A stretch of DNA of 64,000 nucleotides from Streptomyces sp. Edi2 (GTDB lineage: Bacteria > Actinomycetota > Actinomycetes > Streptomycetales > Streptomycetaceae): contig NZ_JBEJGX010000003.1 in assembly GCF_040253635.1 (NCBI RefSeq), positions 6,411,501-6,475,500 of the forward strand. Direction: 5' to 3'. A program made the position numbers and the translations under genes. Each line of letters starts with the position of its first letter. Positions within the stretch are counted from its first letter, which is position 1. Below the pieces are notes generated by a model. That model saw only the letters and a program-made list of their open reading frames with translations, ran no database searches and was not told the DNA's origin. Positions 55,374 through 63,712 of this stretch are shown piece after piece.

Positions 55374-55445
55374 TGGGCTATGGTGTAATTGGCAGCACGA
55401 CGGTTTCTGGTTCCGTTAGTCTAGGTTCGAGTCCTGGTAGCCCAG
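55374..55445 (+). tRNA. tRNA-Gln (CTG), copy 1
   Basis: 72 nt cloverleaf. Acceptor TGGGCTA/TAGCCCA, discriminator G, T-loop GGTTCGAGTCC, anticodon CTG in TTCTGGT. Position 31 and 39 are both T, so the last anticodon-stem pair is mismatched, unlike copy 2. CCA is not encoded. Confidence 0.93.
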
Positions 55446-55502
55446 CAAGAGATCTTTCGGTCCACTGTGATCGTGTGGAAGGTTTCTTGATCGCAGTACC
55501 AG

Positions 55503-55575
55503 GCCCCCGTTGTGTAGCGGCCTAGCACGCCGCCCTCTCAAGGCGGTAGCGCCGGTTCGAATCCGGTCGGGGGTA
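55503..55575 (+). tRNA. tRNA-Glu (CTC), copy 1
   Basis: 73 nt. Acceptor GCCCCCG/CGGGGGT with a G-T end pair, anticodon stem CCGCC/GGCGG around CTCTCAA (anticodon CTC), T-arm GCCGGTTCGAATCCGGT. Identical to copies 2 and 3. Confidence 0.95.
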
Positions 55576-55664
55576 CAGATCCTTCCTCTCCGTCTCCTTC
55601 GGGTCGCTCCCGAATGCGACGATGTAGAGCCCACGCGACTCCGGTTGCGTGGAGGATCGCTAGG

Positions 55665-55737
55665 GCCCCCGTTGTGTAGCGGCCTAGCACGCCGCCCTCT
55701 CAAGGCGGTAGCGCCGGTTCGAATCCGGTCGGGGGTA
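55665..55737 (+). tRNA. tRNA-Glu (CTC), copy 2
   Basis: Same 73 nt as copy 1; the flanks differ, so only the tRNA body is duplicated. Anticodon CTC. Confidence 0.95.
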
Positions 55738-55753
55738 CTGGTCTAAACCACCA

Positions 55754-55825
55754 TGGGCTATGGTGTAATTGGCAGCACGAGTGATTCTGGTTCATTTAGT
55801 CTAGGTTCGAGTCCTGGTAGCCCAG
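55754..55825 (+). tRNA. tRNA-Gln (CTG), copy 2
   Basis: 72 nt, identical to copy 1 outside the anticodon stem. Here the stem is A-T, G-T, T-A, G-C, A-T (27-31 with 39-43), fully paired with one wobble. Anticodon CTG. Confidence 0.95.
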
Positions 55826-55865
55826 CGCGGTGTGTCCTCGGGACACGTCAACTGCAGGAAAACTT

Positions 55866-55938
55866 GCCCCCGTTGTGTAGCGGCCTAGCACGCCGCCCTC
55901 TCAAGGCGGTAGCGCCGGTTCGAATCCGGTCGGGGGTA
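55866..55938 (+). tRNA. tRNA-Glu (CTC), copy 3
   Basis: Same 73 nt as copies 1 and 2. Last gene of the cluster; a short AGAAGGAGAAGCCCTCCGCAT...GGGGGGCTTCTTCG hairpin follows near 55940-55979 and may terminate the cluster. Confidence 0.95.
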
Positions 55939-55982
55939 CAAGAAGGAGAAGCCCTCCGCATCATGCGGGGGGCTTCTTCGTG

Positions 55983-56621
55983 TCAGCTTCCGCTGCCGAA
56001 GCGCTTGTTGGACTCCTCCGACTCCGCCAGCCGGCGCAGGCTCAGCAGCACCGGTTCGTAGAGCACGGTCAGGGCCACCGCCGCCTCCACCTGCTCCTCC
56101 CGCGTCGCGAACTCCTCGAGCACGTCCAGGTCCGCGACGGCGAGTTGTTCCGCCTGGCGCGCGTACGGCAGCAGATGCGCGGTGTCGCAGGCATAGCCGA
56201 GGCGGTCCAGTGCCGTGATGGCGGTGACGAGCATGCCGAAGGCGGGCGAGGTGGCGAGGCCGGAGCGCCAGCCGAGGAGTTCCAGCAGCTCATCGGCGGT
56301 GTTCCGGGCGGCGGCCGTTGCCGGGTCCGTTTCGTCGGGCTCCGGGCCGCAGGGGAGTGCCCGGACGGCCGCGCCCAGCCGGTGGTGGTGGTCGAGCGAG
56401 TCGTCCTCGATGGCGGCCAGGACCTCGCGCGCTGTGGTGACGGGCACCCGGCCGACCTGGATCAGGGCCCGGACGAGCCGGAGCCGGCGCAGATGGTCCT
56501 CGCCGTACTCGGACTGGGTGGCGGTGATCCGGCGGCCCGGCGGCAGCAGCCGTTCGCGCAGGTAGTACTTGATCGTCGGGGTGGGTACCCCGCTGCGCTC
56601 GCTCAGCTCTGCCAGTCGCAT
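55983..56621 (-). CDS. MerR-family transcriptional regulator
   Basis: 212 aa. N-terminal MerR HTH: MRLAELSERSGVPTPTIKYY, then LRERLLPPGRRITATQSEYG, EDHLRRLRLVRALIQVGRVP. The rest is a helical effector region ending near ESNKRFGSGS. ATG 56621 has AAAGGTG 8 bases upstream; an ATG at 56645 is also possible. Divergent from the DUF4188 gene with a perfect operator palindrome between them, so it most likely controls that gene and itself. Confidence 0.9.
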   Translation of the reverse strand: MRLAELSERSGVPTPTIKYYLRERLLPPGRRITATQSEYGEDHLRRLRLVRALIQVGRVPVTTAREVLAAIEDDSLDHHHRLGAAVRALPCGPEPDETDPATAAARNTADELLELLGWRSGLATSPAFGMLVTAITALDRLGYACDTAHLLPYARQAEQLAVADLDVLEEFATREEQVEAAVALTVLYEPVLLSLRRLAESEESNKRFGSGS

Positions 56622-56662
56622 CCCTTGTGCACCTTTCCCTTGCATTCCCTCTTGGAGAGTGT

Positions 56663-56694
56663 CACTATCCAAGCATGGATAGTGATGCTATCCA
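56663..56694. promoter_or_regulatory. MerR operator: overlapping palindromes with three half-sites
   Basis: CACTATCCA (56663-56671) and TGGATAGTG (56676-56684) are a perfect 9-bp inverted repeat. TGGATAG (56676-56682) also pairs with CTATCCA (56688-56694). So CTATCCA/TGGATAG occurs three times in 32 bases, between the divergent merR and DUF4188 genes. Confidence 0.8.
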
Positions 56695-56723
56695 AGGTGT
56701 CCGGTGTGACGAAGGGGGCTGTC

Positions 56724-57206
56724 ATGAGCGGCAAGCCGATGCAGGGACGGATGACGGCGGACGGTGAGGGCGGCGTGGTGGTCTTCCTCATCGGGATGCG
56801 GATCAACAGCTGGTGGGCGGTGCGGAGTTGGCTTCCGGTGTTCCTGGCGATGCCGCGCATGATCAAGGAGCTGGCCCGTGACCGGGGCCGCGGATTGCTG
56901 GGCTACCGCCTGCTCCCCGGGCTCCCGAGGAATCTGGGCCTCATCCAGTACTGGGAGTCGAAGGAGAAGCTGCTGGCGTACGCCGCGGACCAGGGCGGCG
57001 AGCACCGCCCTGCCTGGGCGGCGTTCAACCGCCGGGCCCGGGAGGGGCGGGACAAGGTCGGCTTCTGGCACGAGACCTATGTGGTCCCGGCGGGCTCGTA
57101 CGAGAGCATCTACGTCAATATGCCGTCGTTCGGGCTGGGGGAGGCCCGGGGGACGGTGCCGGTCGGCCGCCGCGGGGAGCGGGCCGCGGACCGGATGGCG
57201 CCCTGA
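56724..57206 (+). CDS. DUF4188 family protein (putative heme-free monooxygenase-like)
   Basis: 160 aa. Pattern: QGRMTADGEGGVVVFLIGMR, INSWWAVRSWLPVFLAMPRM, GLIQYWESKEKLLAYAADQG, HETYVVPAGSYESIYVNMPS, GTVPVGRR. Ferredoxin-like alpha/beta-barrel family related to small monooxygenases and PaxG/phenylacetaldoxime dehydratase-like proteins; activity not established. ATG 56724 has GAAGGGGG upstream. Controlled by the divergent MerR, by context. Confidence 0.87.
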   Translation: MSGKPMQGRMTADGEGGVVVFLIGMRINSWWAVRSWLPVFLAMPRMIKELARDRGRGLLGYRLLPGLPRNLGLIQYWESKEKLLAYAADQGGEHRPAWAAFNRRAREGRDKVGFWHETYVVPAGSYESIYVNMPSFGLGEARGTVPVGRRGERAADRMAP

Positions 57207-57212
57207 GGGCCC

Positions 57213-57251
57213 GGGGTGACCCCGCGCGGACTGTCCGCGCGGGGCCACCCC
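57213..57251 (+). terminator. Terminator after DUF4188 gene
   Basis: GGGGTGACCCCGCGCGGA (57213-57230) pairs with TCCGCGCGGGGCCACCCC (57234-57251), one mismatch, followed by TTTT. Confidence 0.85.
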
Positions 57252-57492
57252 TTTTCGGTATGTGGGGCCGCGTCCGGCAGCGGCCCTTGTCCCGGCCCGC
57301 CCTGCCGCGGGGCGCTCAGCCGGTGCGTTTTCGGTATGTGTGGCCGCAGCTCACGGCGGCCTCTGCTCTGGCCTGCTCCGCCGCGGGGTGCTCAGCCGAC
57401 GGGCGGCCTTTTTCGGCATCGTGACCGCAGCCCGCACCCCACGGCGGCCCCTGCCCCGGCCCGCCCCGGCCGCGGGGTGGTCAGCTGGTGCG
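57252..57492. repeat. Three imperfect ~80-base direct repeats at the 3' end of ndgR
   Basis: Units start at about 57252, 57328 and 57410 with TTTTCGGTATGTG (or TTTTCGGCATCGTG), share GGCGGCC, CGGCC and GCCGCGGGG blocks, and end near TCAGCCGGTGCG. The third unit runs into the ndgR stop region (TCAGCTGGTGCGCCG). The other units thus look like degenerate copies of the gene end plus downstream DNA. Confidence 0.7.
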
Positions 57493-58197
57493 CCGCAGGC
57501 CCTCGGAGAGGCGGGCTGCCGCGTCGATGACCGCCTGGGCGTGCATCCGGCCGGGGTGGCGGGTCAGCCGCTCGATCGGGCCGGAGACCGACACGGAGGC
57601 CACCACGCGGTTGGAGGGGCCGCGTACGGGGGCGGAGACCGAGGCCACGCCCGGCTCCCGCTCGCCGATCGACTGGGCCCAGCCACGGCGCCGTACGCCG
57701 GAGAGGGCGGTGGCCGTGAAGCGCGCGCCCTGCAGGCCGCGGTGCAGCCGCTCGGGCTCCTCCCAGGCCATCAGGATCTGGGCGGCCGAGCCCGCCTTCA
57801 TGGGGAGCGTGGAGCCGACCGGGACGGTGTCCCGCAATCCGGACAGCCGTTCCGCCGCCGCCACGCAGATCCGCATATCGCCCTGCCGTCGGTAGAGCTG
57901 GGCGCTCTCGCCCGTCACGTCGCGCAGGTGCGTGAGCACCGGGCCGGCCGTGGCCAGCAGGCGGTCCTCGCCGGCCGCCGCGGCCAGCTCGGACAGGCGG
58001 GGGCCCAGGATGAACCGGCCCTGCATGTCCCTCGCCACCATCCGGTGGTGTTCCAGAGCCACGGCCAGCCGGTGGGCCGTGGGTCGTGCAAGCCCTGTCG
58101 CCGCGACCAGCCCGGCGAGGGTGGCCGGACCGGACTCCAGAGCGCTCAATACCAGAGCTGCCTTGTCGAGAACGCCGACGCCGCTAGAGTTGTCCAT
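57481..58197 (-). CDS. ndgR: IclR-family regulator NdgR
   Basis: 238 aa. N-terminal winged helix (VLDKAALVLSALESGPATLA, GLVAATGLARPTAHRLAVAL) and C-terminal IclR effector domain. Sequence and its place divergent from leuC match NdgR of S. coelicolor, an amino-acid-dependent regulator that activates leucine and related biosynthetic genes. ATG 58197 gives MDNSSGVGVLDKAAL; upstream in-frame codons overlap the operator. An orthologue of AreB/LtbR-type leucine regulators in other actinobacteria. Confidence 0.95.
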   Translation of the reverse strand: MDNSSGVGVLDKAALVLSALESGPATLAGLVAATGLARPTAHRLAVALEHHRMVARDMQGRFILGPRLSELAAAAGEDRLLATAGPVLTHLRDVTGESAQLYRRQGDMRICVAAAERLSGLRDTVPVGSTLPMKAGSAAQILMAWEEPERLHRGLQGARFTATALSGVRRRGWAQSIGEREPGVASVSAPVRGPSNRVVASVSVSGPIERLTRHPGRMHAQAVIDAAARLSEGLRRTS

Positions 58198-58209
58198 GCA
58201 ACGATACTC

Positions 58210-58230
58210 GCGTCTCACACTGTGAAACGC
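58210..58230. promoter_or_regulatory. NdgR operator-like palindrome between ndgR and leuC
   Basis: GCGTCTCACACTGTGAAACG plus C is a 21-base palindrome with one mismatched pair, 13 bases from the ndgR start. Position and IclR-type size suggest the NdgR binding site controlling leuCD and itself. Confidence 0.75.
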
Positions 58231-58372
58231 AAGTTCAATTTTCCGGGGAAGTCGTCAATCTGTAGGTGTGGCCCTGGACCAGGGTCACGGCGTAAGGCCT
58301 GGCAGGGGGACTTCTGCGGGCATCGCGCACGGACGAGAAAGGCCGGCGATGCGGCCGGCCGGAGGGAAAGCG

Positions 58373-59803
58373 ATGGGACGGACACTCGCGGAGAAGGTCT
58401 GGGACGACCATGTCGTCCGGCGCGCGGAAGGCGAGCCCGACCTTCTCTTCATCGATCTGCACCTGCTGCACGAGGTCACCAGCCCGCAGGCGTTCGACGG
58501 CCTCCGCAAGGCCGGCCGCCAGGTGCGCCGCACGGACCTGACCATCGCCACCGAGGACCACAACACCCCCACCCTCGACATCGACAAGCCGATCGCCGAC
58601 CCGGTCTCGCGCACCCAGCTGGAGACGCTGCGCAAGAACTGTGCGGAGTTCGGCGTCCGGCTGCACCCGCTGGGCGATGTCGAGCAGGGTGTTGTCCACG
58701 TCGTGGGACCGCAGTTGGGACTGACCCAGCCCGGCACCACGGTGGTCTGCGGTGACAGCCACACCTCCACCCACGGAGCCTTCGGCGCGCTGGCGTTCGG
58801 CATCGGCACCAGCCAGGTCGAGCACGTCCTGGCCACCCAGACGCTGCCGCTGGCGCCCTTCAAGACCATGGCGATCACCGTTGACGGCGAGCTGCCCGAG
58901 AGCGTGACCGCCAAGGACCTCATCCTGGCGATCATCGCCAGGATCGGCACCGGCGGCGGCCAGGGCTACGTCCTGGAATACCGCGGCTCGGCCATCGAGA
59001 AACTCTCGATGGAAGCCCGGATGACCATCTGCAACATGTCGATCGAGGCGGGCGCGCGGGCGGGCATGATCGCCCCCGACAAGACCACCTTCGACTACCT
59101 GCAGGGCCGCGACCACTCGCCGCAGGGCGAGGAGTGGGACGCCGCCGTCGCCTACTGGAAGACGCTGCGCACGGACGAGGATGCGGTCTTCGACGCCGAG
59201 GTGCACATCGACGCCTCGGCACTGGCCCCGTTCGTCACCTGGGGCACCAACCCCGGCCAGGGCGCACCGCTTTCGGCGAGCGTCCCCGACCCGGCTTCGT
59301 ACGAGGACGCCTCGGAGCGCTACGCCGCCGAAAAGGCCCTCGAGTACATGGGGTTGACGGCGGGTCAGCCGCTGCGCGAGATCAACGTGGACACGGTCTT
59401 CGTAGGTTCGTGCACCAACGGCCGCATCGAGGACCTGCGCGCCGCGGCCTCGATCCTGGAGGGCCGCAAGGTCGCCGACGGCGTCCGGGTGCTGATCGTG
59501 CCCGGCTCGGTCCGGGTCTCCCTGGAGGCCGTCGCCGAGGGCCTGGACAAGGTCTTCACCGCGGCGGGCGCCGAATGGCGGCATGCGGGCTGCTCGATGT
59601 GCCTGGGGATGAACCCCGACCAGCTGGCGCCCGGTGAGCGCTCCGCGTCCACCTCCAACCGCAACTTCGAGGGCCGGCAGGGCAAGGGCGGGCGGACGCA
59701 CCTGGTCTCGCCGCAGGTTGCCGCCGCAACGGCGGTTCTCGGCCATCTGGCCTCACCGGCCGATCTGTCCGATGCAGCCGTCGCCACGCCCGCGGGAGTC
59801 TGA
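58373..59803 (+). CDS. leuC: 3-isopropylmalate dehydratase large subunit
   Basis: 476 aa aconitase-family enzyme with a [4Fe-4S] cluster; Cys ligands in [14 protein letters not shown] and [13 protein letters not shown]. Also [19 protein letters not shown] and the substrate Arg region [14 protein letters not shown]. Isomerises 2- to 3-isopropylmalate with LeuD. ATG 58373 follows GGAGGGAAAGCG; an in-frame ATG at 58349 lacks an RBS. Confidence 0.97.
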   Translation: MGRTLAEKVWDDHVVRRAEGEPDLLFIDLHLLHEVTSPQAFDGLRKAGRQVRRTDLTIATEDHNTPTLDIDKPIADPVSRTQLETLRKNCAEFGVRLHPLGDVEQGVVHVVGPQLGLTQPGTTVVCGDSHTSTHGAFGALAFGIGTSQVEHVLATQTLPLAPFKTMAITVDGELPESVTAKDLILAIIARIGTGGGQGYVLEYRGSAIEKLSMEARMTICNMSIEAGARAGMIAPDKTTFDYLQGRDHSPQGEEWDAAVAYWKTLRTDEDAVFDAEVHIDASALAPFVTWGTNPGQGAPLSASVPDPASYEDASERYAAEKALEYMGLTAGQPLREINVDTVFVGSCTNGRIEDLRAAASILEGRKVADGVRVLIVPGSVRVSLEAVAEGLDKVFTAAGAEWRHAGCSMCLGMNPDQLAPGERSASTSNRNFEGRQGKGGRTHLVSPQVAAATAVLGHLASPADLSDAAVATPAGV

Positions 59804-59806
59804 ACC

Positions 59807-60400
59807 ATGGAAGCTTTCACCACCCACACAGGCCGGGCCGTCCCGCTGCGCCGCAGCAATGTCGACACCGACCAGATCATCCCTGCTCACTGGCTGAAGA
59901 AGGTCACCCGCGACGGCTTCGAGGACGGGCTGTTCGAGGCCTGGCGCAAGGACCCGCAGTTCGTCCTCAACCAGGAGCGGTACAAGGGTGCCACGGTGCT
60001 GGTGGCCGGCCCCGACTTCGGTACCGGCTCCTCGCGTGAGCACGCCGTCTGGGCGCTGCAGAACTACGGCTTCAAGGCCGTCATCTCCTCGCGGTTCGCG
60101 GACATCTTCCGTGGCAACTCCCTCAAGAACGGACTGCTGACGGTGGTCCTGCCGCAGGAGACCGTGGACCGGCTGCAGCAGCTGCTGGAGGCCGACCCGG
60201 CCGCCGAGATCACCGTTGACCTGGTCGGCAGGCAGGTCCGCGCCGAGGGTGTCAGCGCCGACTTCGAGCTGGACGAGAACGCCCGTTGGCGTCTGCTGGA
60301 GGGGCTGGACGACATCAGTCTCACCCTTCGGGAGGAGTCGGCCATCGTGGAGTACGAGGCGAACAGGCCGTCGTTCAAGCCGCGTACCCTCGAGGTCTGA
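59807..60400 (+). CDS. leuD: 3-isopropylmalate dehydratase small subunit
   Basis: 197 aa swivel subunit. Motifs [58 protein letters not shown] 59807 is 3 bases after the leuC stop, so the two are coupled. Confidence 0.97.
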   Translation: MEAFTTHTGRAVPLRRSNVDTDQIIPAHWLKKVTRDGFEDGLFEAWRKDPQFVLNQERYKGATVLVAGPDFGTGSSREHAVWALQNYGFKAVISSRFADIFRGNSLKNGLLTVVLPQETVDRLQQLLEADPAAEITVDLVGRQVRAEGVSADFELDENARWRLLEGLDDISLTLREESAIVEYEANRPSFKPRTLEV

Positions 60401-60438
60401 CCTCGGGTTTTATGGCTCAAAGCTATATTGCGTACGAT

Positions 60439-60467
60439 GCGCCCCCTGTGCAGTTGGCAGGGGGCGC
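60439..60467 (+). terminator. Terminator after leuD
   Basis: GCGCCCCCTG (60439-60448) pairs perfectly with CAGGGGGCGC (60458-60467), then TTCT. Confidence 0.85.
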
Positions 60468-60536
60468 TTCTGCTTGTCGAGGGCGCTGTTGAGGCCCCGT
60501 GAAGCGACAACTCGCCGCAGATGGCACAATTAGCGC

Positions 60537-60782
60537 ATGGAACGCGACGACCAACTCGAGCTCTACGGTCTCGTCGCCGACCGGCTCAAGGACGCGCATA
60601 CAAAGGTGCGCACACTGCAAGTCCCGGAGGGCGTACGGATGGCGCTGACCCGGAAGCTGCTCGTCATCACGGCCGCGGCTAAACACGATCTTGCGGACGC
60701 GGCAAGGCGTCTGGAGTGGTTCATGGAAGACCTCGACGAAGGTCGTTATCCCGAAGATGTGCGCGCCGACGGAAGTCCGTGA
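60537..60782 (+). CDS. Conserved-looking 81-aa helical protein
   Basis: MERDDQLELYGLVADRLKDA, HTKVRTLQVPEGVRMALTRK, LLVITAAAKHDLADAARRLE, then WFMEDLDEGRYPEDVRADGS. Predicted almost entirely helical and amphipathic, with no domain I recognise. No RBS is seen; CACAAT 6 bases before the ATG hints at a leaderless mRNA. Sits between leuCD and hupS. Confidence 0.8.
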   Translation: MERDDQLELYGLVADRLKDAHTKVRTLQVPEGVRMALTRKLLVITAAAKHDLADAARRLEWFMEDLDEGRYPEDVRADGSP

Positions 60783-60907
60783 AGGTCGACTTCGTTGCGG
60801 CACAAGGGTGATTAGCCCGTTTCGTGTTTGATTTGCGGTATATATCTGCCTAACGTGCGAAAAAGCTTGGAAACTTTCGTTCCAGCAATGTCTCCGAAGG
60901 GGAAGAC

Positions 60908-61558
60908 GTGAACAAGGCGCAGCTCGTAGAAGCCATTGCCGACAAGCTCGGCGGCCGCCAGAACGCCGCGGACGCGGTGGATGCCGTACTGGACGCAATC
61001 GTCCGTTCAGTTGTCACCGGCGACCGCGTTTCGGTCACCGGATTCGGCTCGTTCGAGAAGGTTGACCGCCCAGCCCGCTACGCCCGCAACCCGCAGACGG
61101 GTGAGCGCGTACGGGTCAAGAAGACCTCCGTTCCGCGCTTCCGCGCCGGTCAGGGCTTCAAGGACCTGGTCAGCGGCTCGAAGAAGCTCCCCAAGGGCGG
61201 AGAGGTCTCGGTCAAGAAGGCACCCAAGGGCAGCCTCACCGGTGGTACGGCCATCAAGAAGGCCGCCGCCAAGAAGGCCACCGCCAAGAAGGCCACGGCG
61301 AAGAAGGCCGCCGCGAAGAAGACGACGGCGAAGAAGACCACCGCGGCCAAGAAGACGACCGCCAAGAAGACGACGGCGAAGAAGGCCGCCACGAAGGCCA
61401 CCGCCAAGAAGGCGGCCCCGGCCAAGAAGACCACCGCGAAGAAGGCCACCGCGAAGAAGACCGCCCCCGCCAAGAAGGCGACGGCGAAGAAGGCCCCCGC
61501 GAAGAAGGCCACCGCACGCAAGACCACCGCCAAGAAGACCACCGCACGCAAGCGGTAA
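60908..61558 (+). CDS. hupS: HU-type nucleoid protein with histone H1-like tail
   Basis: 216 aa. Residues 1-92 are a complete HU fold ([54 protein letters not shown]). The tail from ~115 is made of [10 protein letters not shown]-type Lys-Ala-Thr repeats, like eukaryotic H1. This two-part form is HupS of Streptomyces, which compacts the nucleoid during sporulation. GTG 60908 has GAAGGGGAAG upstream. The tail's DNA is repetitive (AAGAAG runs). Confidence 0.96.
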   Translation: MNKAQLVEAIADKLGGRQNAADAVDAVLDAIVRSVVTGDRVSVTGFGSFEKVDRPARYARNPQTGERVRVKKTSVPRFRAGQGFKDLVSGSKKLPKGGEVSVKKAPKGSLTGGTAIKKAAAKKATAKKATAKKAAAKKTTAKKTTAAKKTTAKKTTAKKAATKATAKKAAPAKKTTAKKATAKKTAPAKKATAKKAPAKKATARKTTAKKTTARKR

Positions 61559-61583
61559 TTCAGCAGCGGCGACGCCACGCGTC

Positions 61584-61613
61584 GGGCCGGTCTCCCTTCG
61601 GGGAGCCCGGCCC
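61584..61613 (+). terminator. Terminator after hupS
   Basis: GGGCCGG (61584-61590) pairs with CCGGCCC (61607-61613), with inner CTCCC/GGGAG pairing around TTCG. Confidence 0.75.
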
Positions 61614-61739
61614 GCGGTGCGTCCGGGCCCTTCGGGTGGGCACCTCCCCGGCCCCCCGGTCCTTCCCGCTCCCTCCTGGTCCTTCCCGGCACACGGGCGG
61701 GAGAAGGGGCCCGGGGCCTGCTCGTCTAGGCTCTCTCCC

Positions 61740-61943
61740 ATGCAGGCCACCGCGTATACGTACGACTCCCAGACCCGCTCCGGCAGCGTGCTGCTGGACG
61801 ACGGCACCCCGCTGCCCTTCGACGCGGCGGCCTTCGACGCCGGCGGTCTGCTGCTGCTGCGGCCCGGTCAGCGGGTCCGTATCGAGGTCACCGGCGAAGG
61901 GGACGACCGGCAGATCGCCCTGGTCACGCTCCAGACCCTCTGA
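61740..61943 (+). CDS. 67-aa hypothetical protein, probably leaderless
   Basis: MQATAYTYDSQTRSGSVLLD, DGTPLPFDAAAFDAGGLLLL, RPGQRVRIEVTGEGDDRQIA, LVTLQTL. The pattern of alternating strands (SGSVLLDDG, LLLLRPGQRVRIEV) resembles a small OB/cold-shock-like barrel without RNP motifs. TAGGCT at 61727-61732 lies 7 bases before ATG and no RBS is present. Convergent with cofC, 27 bases apart. Confidence 0.8.
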   Translation: MQATAYTYDSQTRSGSVLLDDGTPLPFDAAAFDAGGLLLLRPGQRVRIEVTGEGDDRQIALVTLQTL

Positions 61944-61970
61944 CAGGTCCCGCCCCGGCGCTCCGACCGG

Positions 61971-62720
61971 TCACGCTCCGGATGCTCTGACCTGCGGCGG
62001 CACCGGCCGTGGTGCGCCGTCCGGCGCCTCGGTGGCCGTGGCCGCCCGACCCGCCCCGCCCGCCAGATGCGGCGCCTGGAGCGCCGTGTGCGGGCCCACG
62101 CCCAGCGCCAGCGCGGCCAGCAGATCCTCGCCGGTGTCCACGTCCCGGCGTACCGACGGCACCGTGGACGTGGTGATCTCCCGCGCCCCGGAGGCCAGGT
62201 GACGGGCCCGGGACGGACCTCCGAATGCCGGTTCCAATTCCACTCCGGAAGTCGCGGTCAGAAGTGTTGTCCCGATATCCGCCGCATCCGCGAGAAATGC
62301 ACGCGGAAATAGCGAAGCGGAATGGAGCACCTGTTCCAGTTCGGCGGGGCGCAGCGCCGGAAGGTCGGCGTTGAGCGCGGCGAGGGCCGCGCCCGGGCGA
62401 CGCGCCCGGACCGCGCCCGCTCCATGGGCCAGTGCCGCGTTGAGACCGCGGGCCGGTGTGTCGGGCACAATGCGCGCGCCGAGCGCCGCCAGGCGCCCCG
62501 CGGCCAGCTGGTCATCCGTGACAACCGCCACATCCCGGACGTCTTTGCAGGCCAGCGCCGCTGCCACGGTATCCAGGGCAAAAGCGAGGGCCAGCCGGGG
62601 CCGGAACTCCTCACCGGCGGCCGGGGAGAGCCTGCTCTTGGCCTGCAGCAGCGGTTTCAGCGGTACCACCAGGCTCCAGCCCACATCCGCTCCGTCTCGT
62701 CGCATCGGCGCCATTCTCAC
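61971..62720 (-). CDS. cofC: 2-phospho-L-lactate/PEP guanylyltransferase (F420 synthesis)
   Basis: 249 aa CofC/FbiD family nucleotidyltransferase. WSLVVPLKPLLQAKSRLSPA is the nucleotide-binding start; VVTDDQLAAGRLAALGARIV, ALAALNADLPALRPAELEQV and GIGTTLL-like DIGTTLLTATSG are family motifs. It activates phosphoenolpyruvate or phospholactate with GTP in coenzyme F420 synthesis. GTG 62720 given; ATG 62714 is the alternative start. Confidence 0.9.
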   Translation of the reverse strand: MRMAPMRRDGADVGWSLVVPLKPLLQAKSRLSPAAGEEFRPRLALAFALDTVAAALACKDVRDVAVVTDDQLAAGRLAALGARIVPDTPARGLNAALAHGAGAVRARRPGAALAALNADLPALRPAELEQVLHSASLFPRAFLADAADIGTTLLTATSGVELEPAFGGPSRARHLASGAREITTSTVPSVRRDVDTGEDLLAALALGVGPHTALQAPHLAGGAGRAATATEAPDGAPRPVPPQVRASGA

Positions 62721-62845
62721 CTGCTGCCGCCGCTCTCCGGGAGCGTCGGGGTTACGGTGTCCTCGACATAGCGGGTACCTGGGGCGACACTTGTGCGGCT
62801 GCCGGCCCGCAGCAGCTTTGCAGGTCCCACAAGGAGGGTGTCCCA

Positions 62846-63712
62846 GTGTCCCGCCGCAGAATCGGCTTCTGGTACCGCTTGGCCGCGGTCATCTGCAAAC
62901 CGCCGCTCTTGGTTCTGTTCAAGCGGGACTGGCAGGGAATGGAGCACATTCCGGCCGACGGCGGATTTATCACCGCGGTCAACCACAACTCGTATCTTGA
63001 TCCGCTCTCCTATGCGCACTATCAGTACAACACCGGGCGGGTCCCCCGATTCCTCGCCAAGGCCGGACTCTTCAAGAGCGGCTTTGTCGGCCTGATGATG
63101 CGCGGCACCGGCCAGATCCCCGTCTACCGGGAAACCACCGACGCCGCCACCGCCTTCCGCGCCGCCGTCAGCGCCATCGAGAAGGGCGAATGCGTCGCCT
63201 TCTACCCCGAGGGCACCCTCACCCGCGACCCCGAGCTGTGGCCCATGCAGGGCAAGACCGGTGCCGCCCGGGTGGCATTGCTGACCAAGGCGCCGGTCAT
63301 TCCCGTCGCGCAGTGGGGCGCCAATGACGCGATGCCGCCGTACGCCAAGGAGAAGAAGCTCCGCCTCCTGCCGCGTAAGACGCTGAGGGTGCAGGCCGGA
63401 CCGCCGGTCGATCTGAGCGCGTTCTACGACCAGGAGCCGACCGCCGAGGTGCTGCGGGCCGTCACCGAGGTCATCATGGCCGCCATCACCGAGCAGCTGG
63501 CCGTCGTGCGCGGCGAGCCCGCGCCGACCGAACCGTACGACTGGCGCAAGGCGGTCGCCAGGGAGCGCCGCGCCGCCCGGGAAGCCGCCAAGGCGGCCCA
63601 GGGCGCCGCTGCGGCCACGGCCCCCGCCGAGCGGACCGCCGCCCCGGAACCGGCCGTCGGCCCGCAGCAGGCCCGAAGCACCCAGCAGGCACAGGAGGAT
63701 GAAAGCAAGTGA
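62846..63712 (+). CDS. plsC: 1-acyl-sn-glycerol-3-phosphate acyltransferase
   Basis: 288 aa. PlsC acyltransferase motifs: NHNSYLDPL (HX4D), GTGQIPVYRET, AFYPEGTLTRDPELWPMQ (motif III), VIPVAQWGAN. Membrane-associated phosphatidate synthesis. A ~45-aa Ala/Pro/Gln-rich tail is unstructured. GTG 62846 follows AAGGAGGG. Overlaps gpsA by GTGA, and the two act on the same glycerol-phosphate pathway. Confidence 0.94.
   Translation: MSRRRIGFWYRLAAVICKPPLLVLFKRDWQGMEHIPADGGFITAVNHNSYLDPLSYAHYQYNTGRVPRFLAKAGLFKSGFVGLMMRGTGQIPVYRETTDAATAFRAAVSAIEKGECVAFYPEGTLTRDPELWPMQGKTGAARVALLTKAPVIPVAQWGANDAMPPYAKEKKLRLLPRKTLRVQAGPPVDLSAFYDQEPTAEVLRAVTEVIMAAITEQLAVVRGEPAPTEPYDWRKAVARERRAAREAAKAAQGAAAATAPAERTAAPEPAVGPQQARSTQQAQEDESK

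Noticed and set aside
57216..57530. ORF through the ~80-base repeats
   Set aside because: Reading frame follows the repeats; antisense to the ndgR end and without start signals.
58265..58297. Possible leader peptide MWPWTRVTA upstream of leuC
   Set aside because: No RBS, no leucine codons and no terminator before leuC; the local CCCTGGACCAGGG symmetry explains the look.
58349..58372. Upstream in-frame ATG for leuC
   Set aside because: GGAGGGAAAGCG directly precedes ATG 58373, and family members start there.
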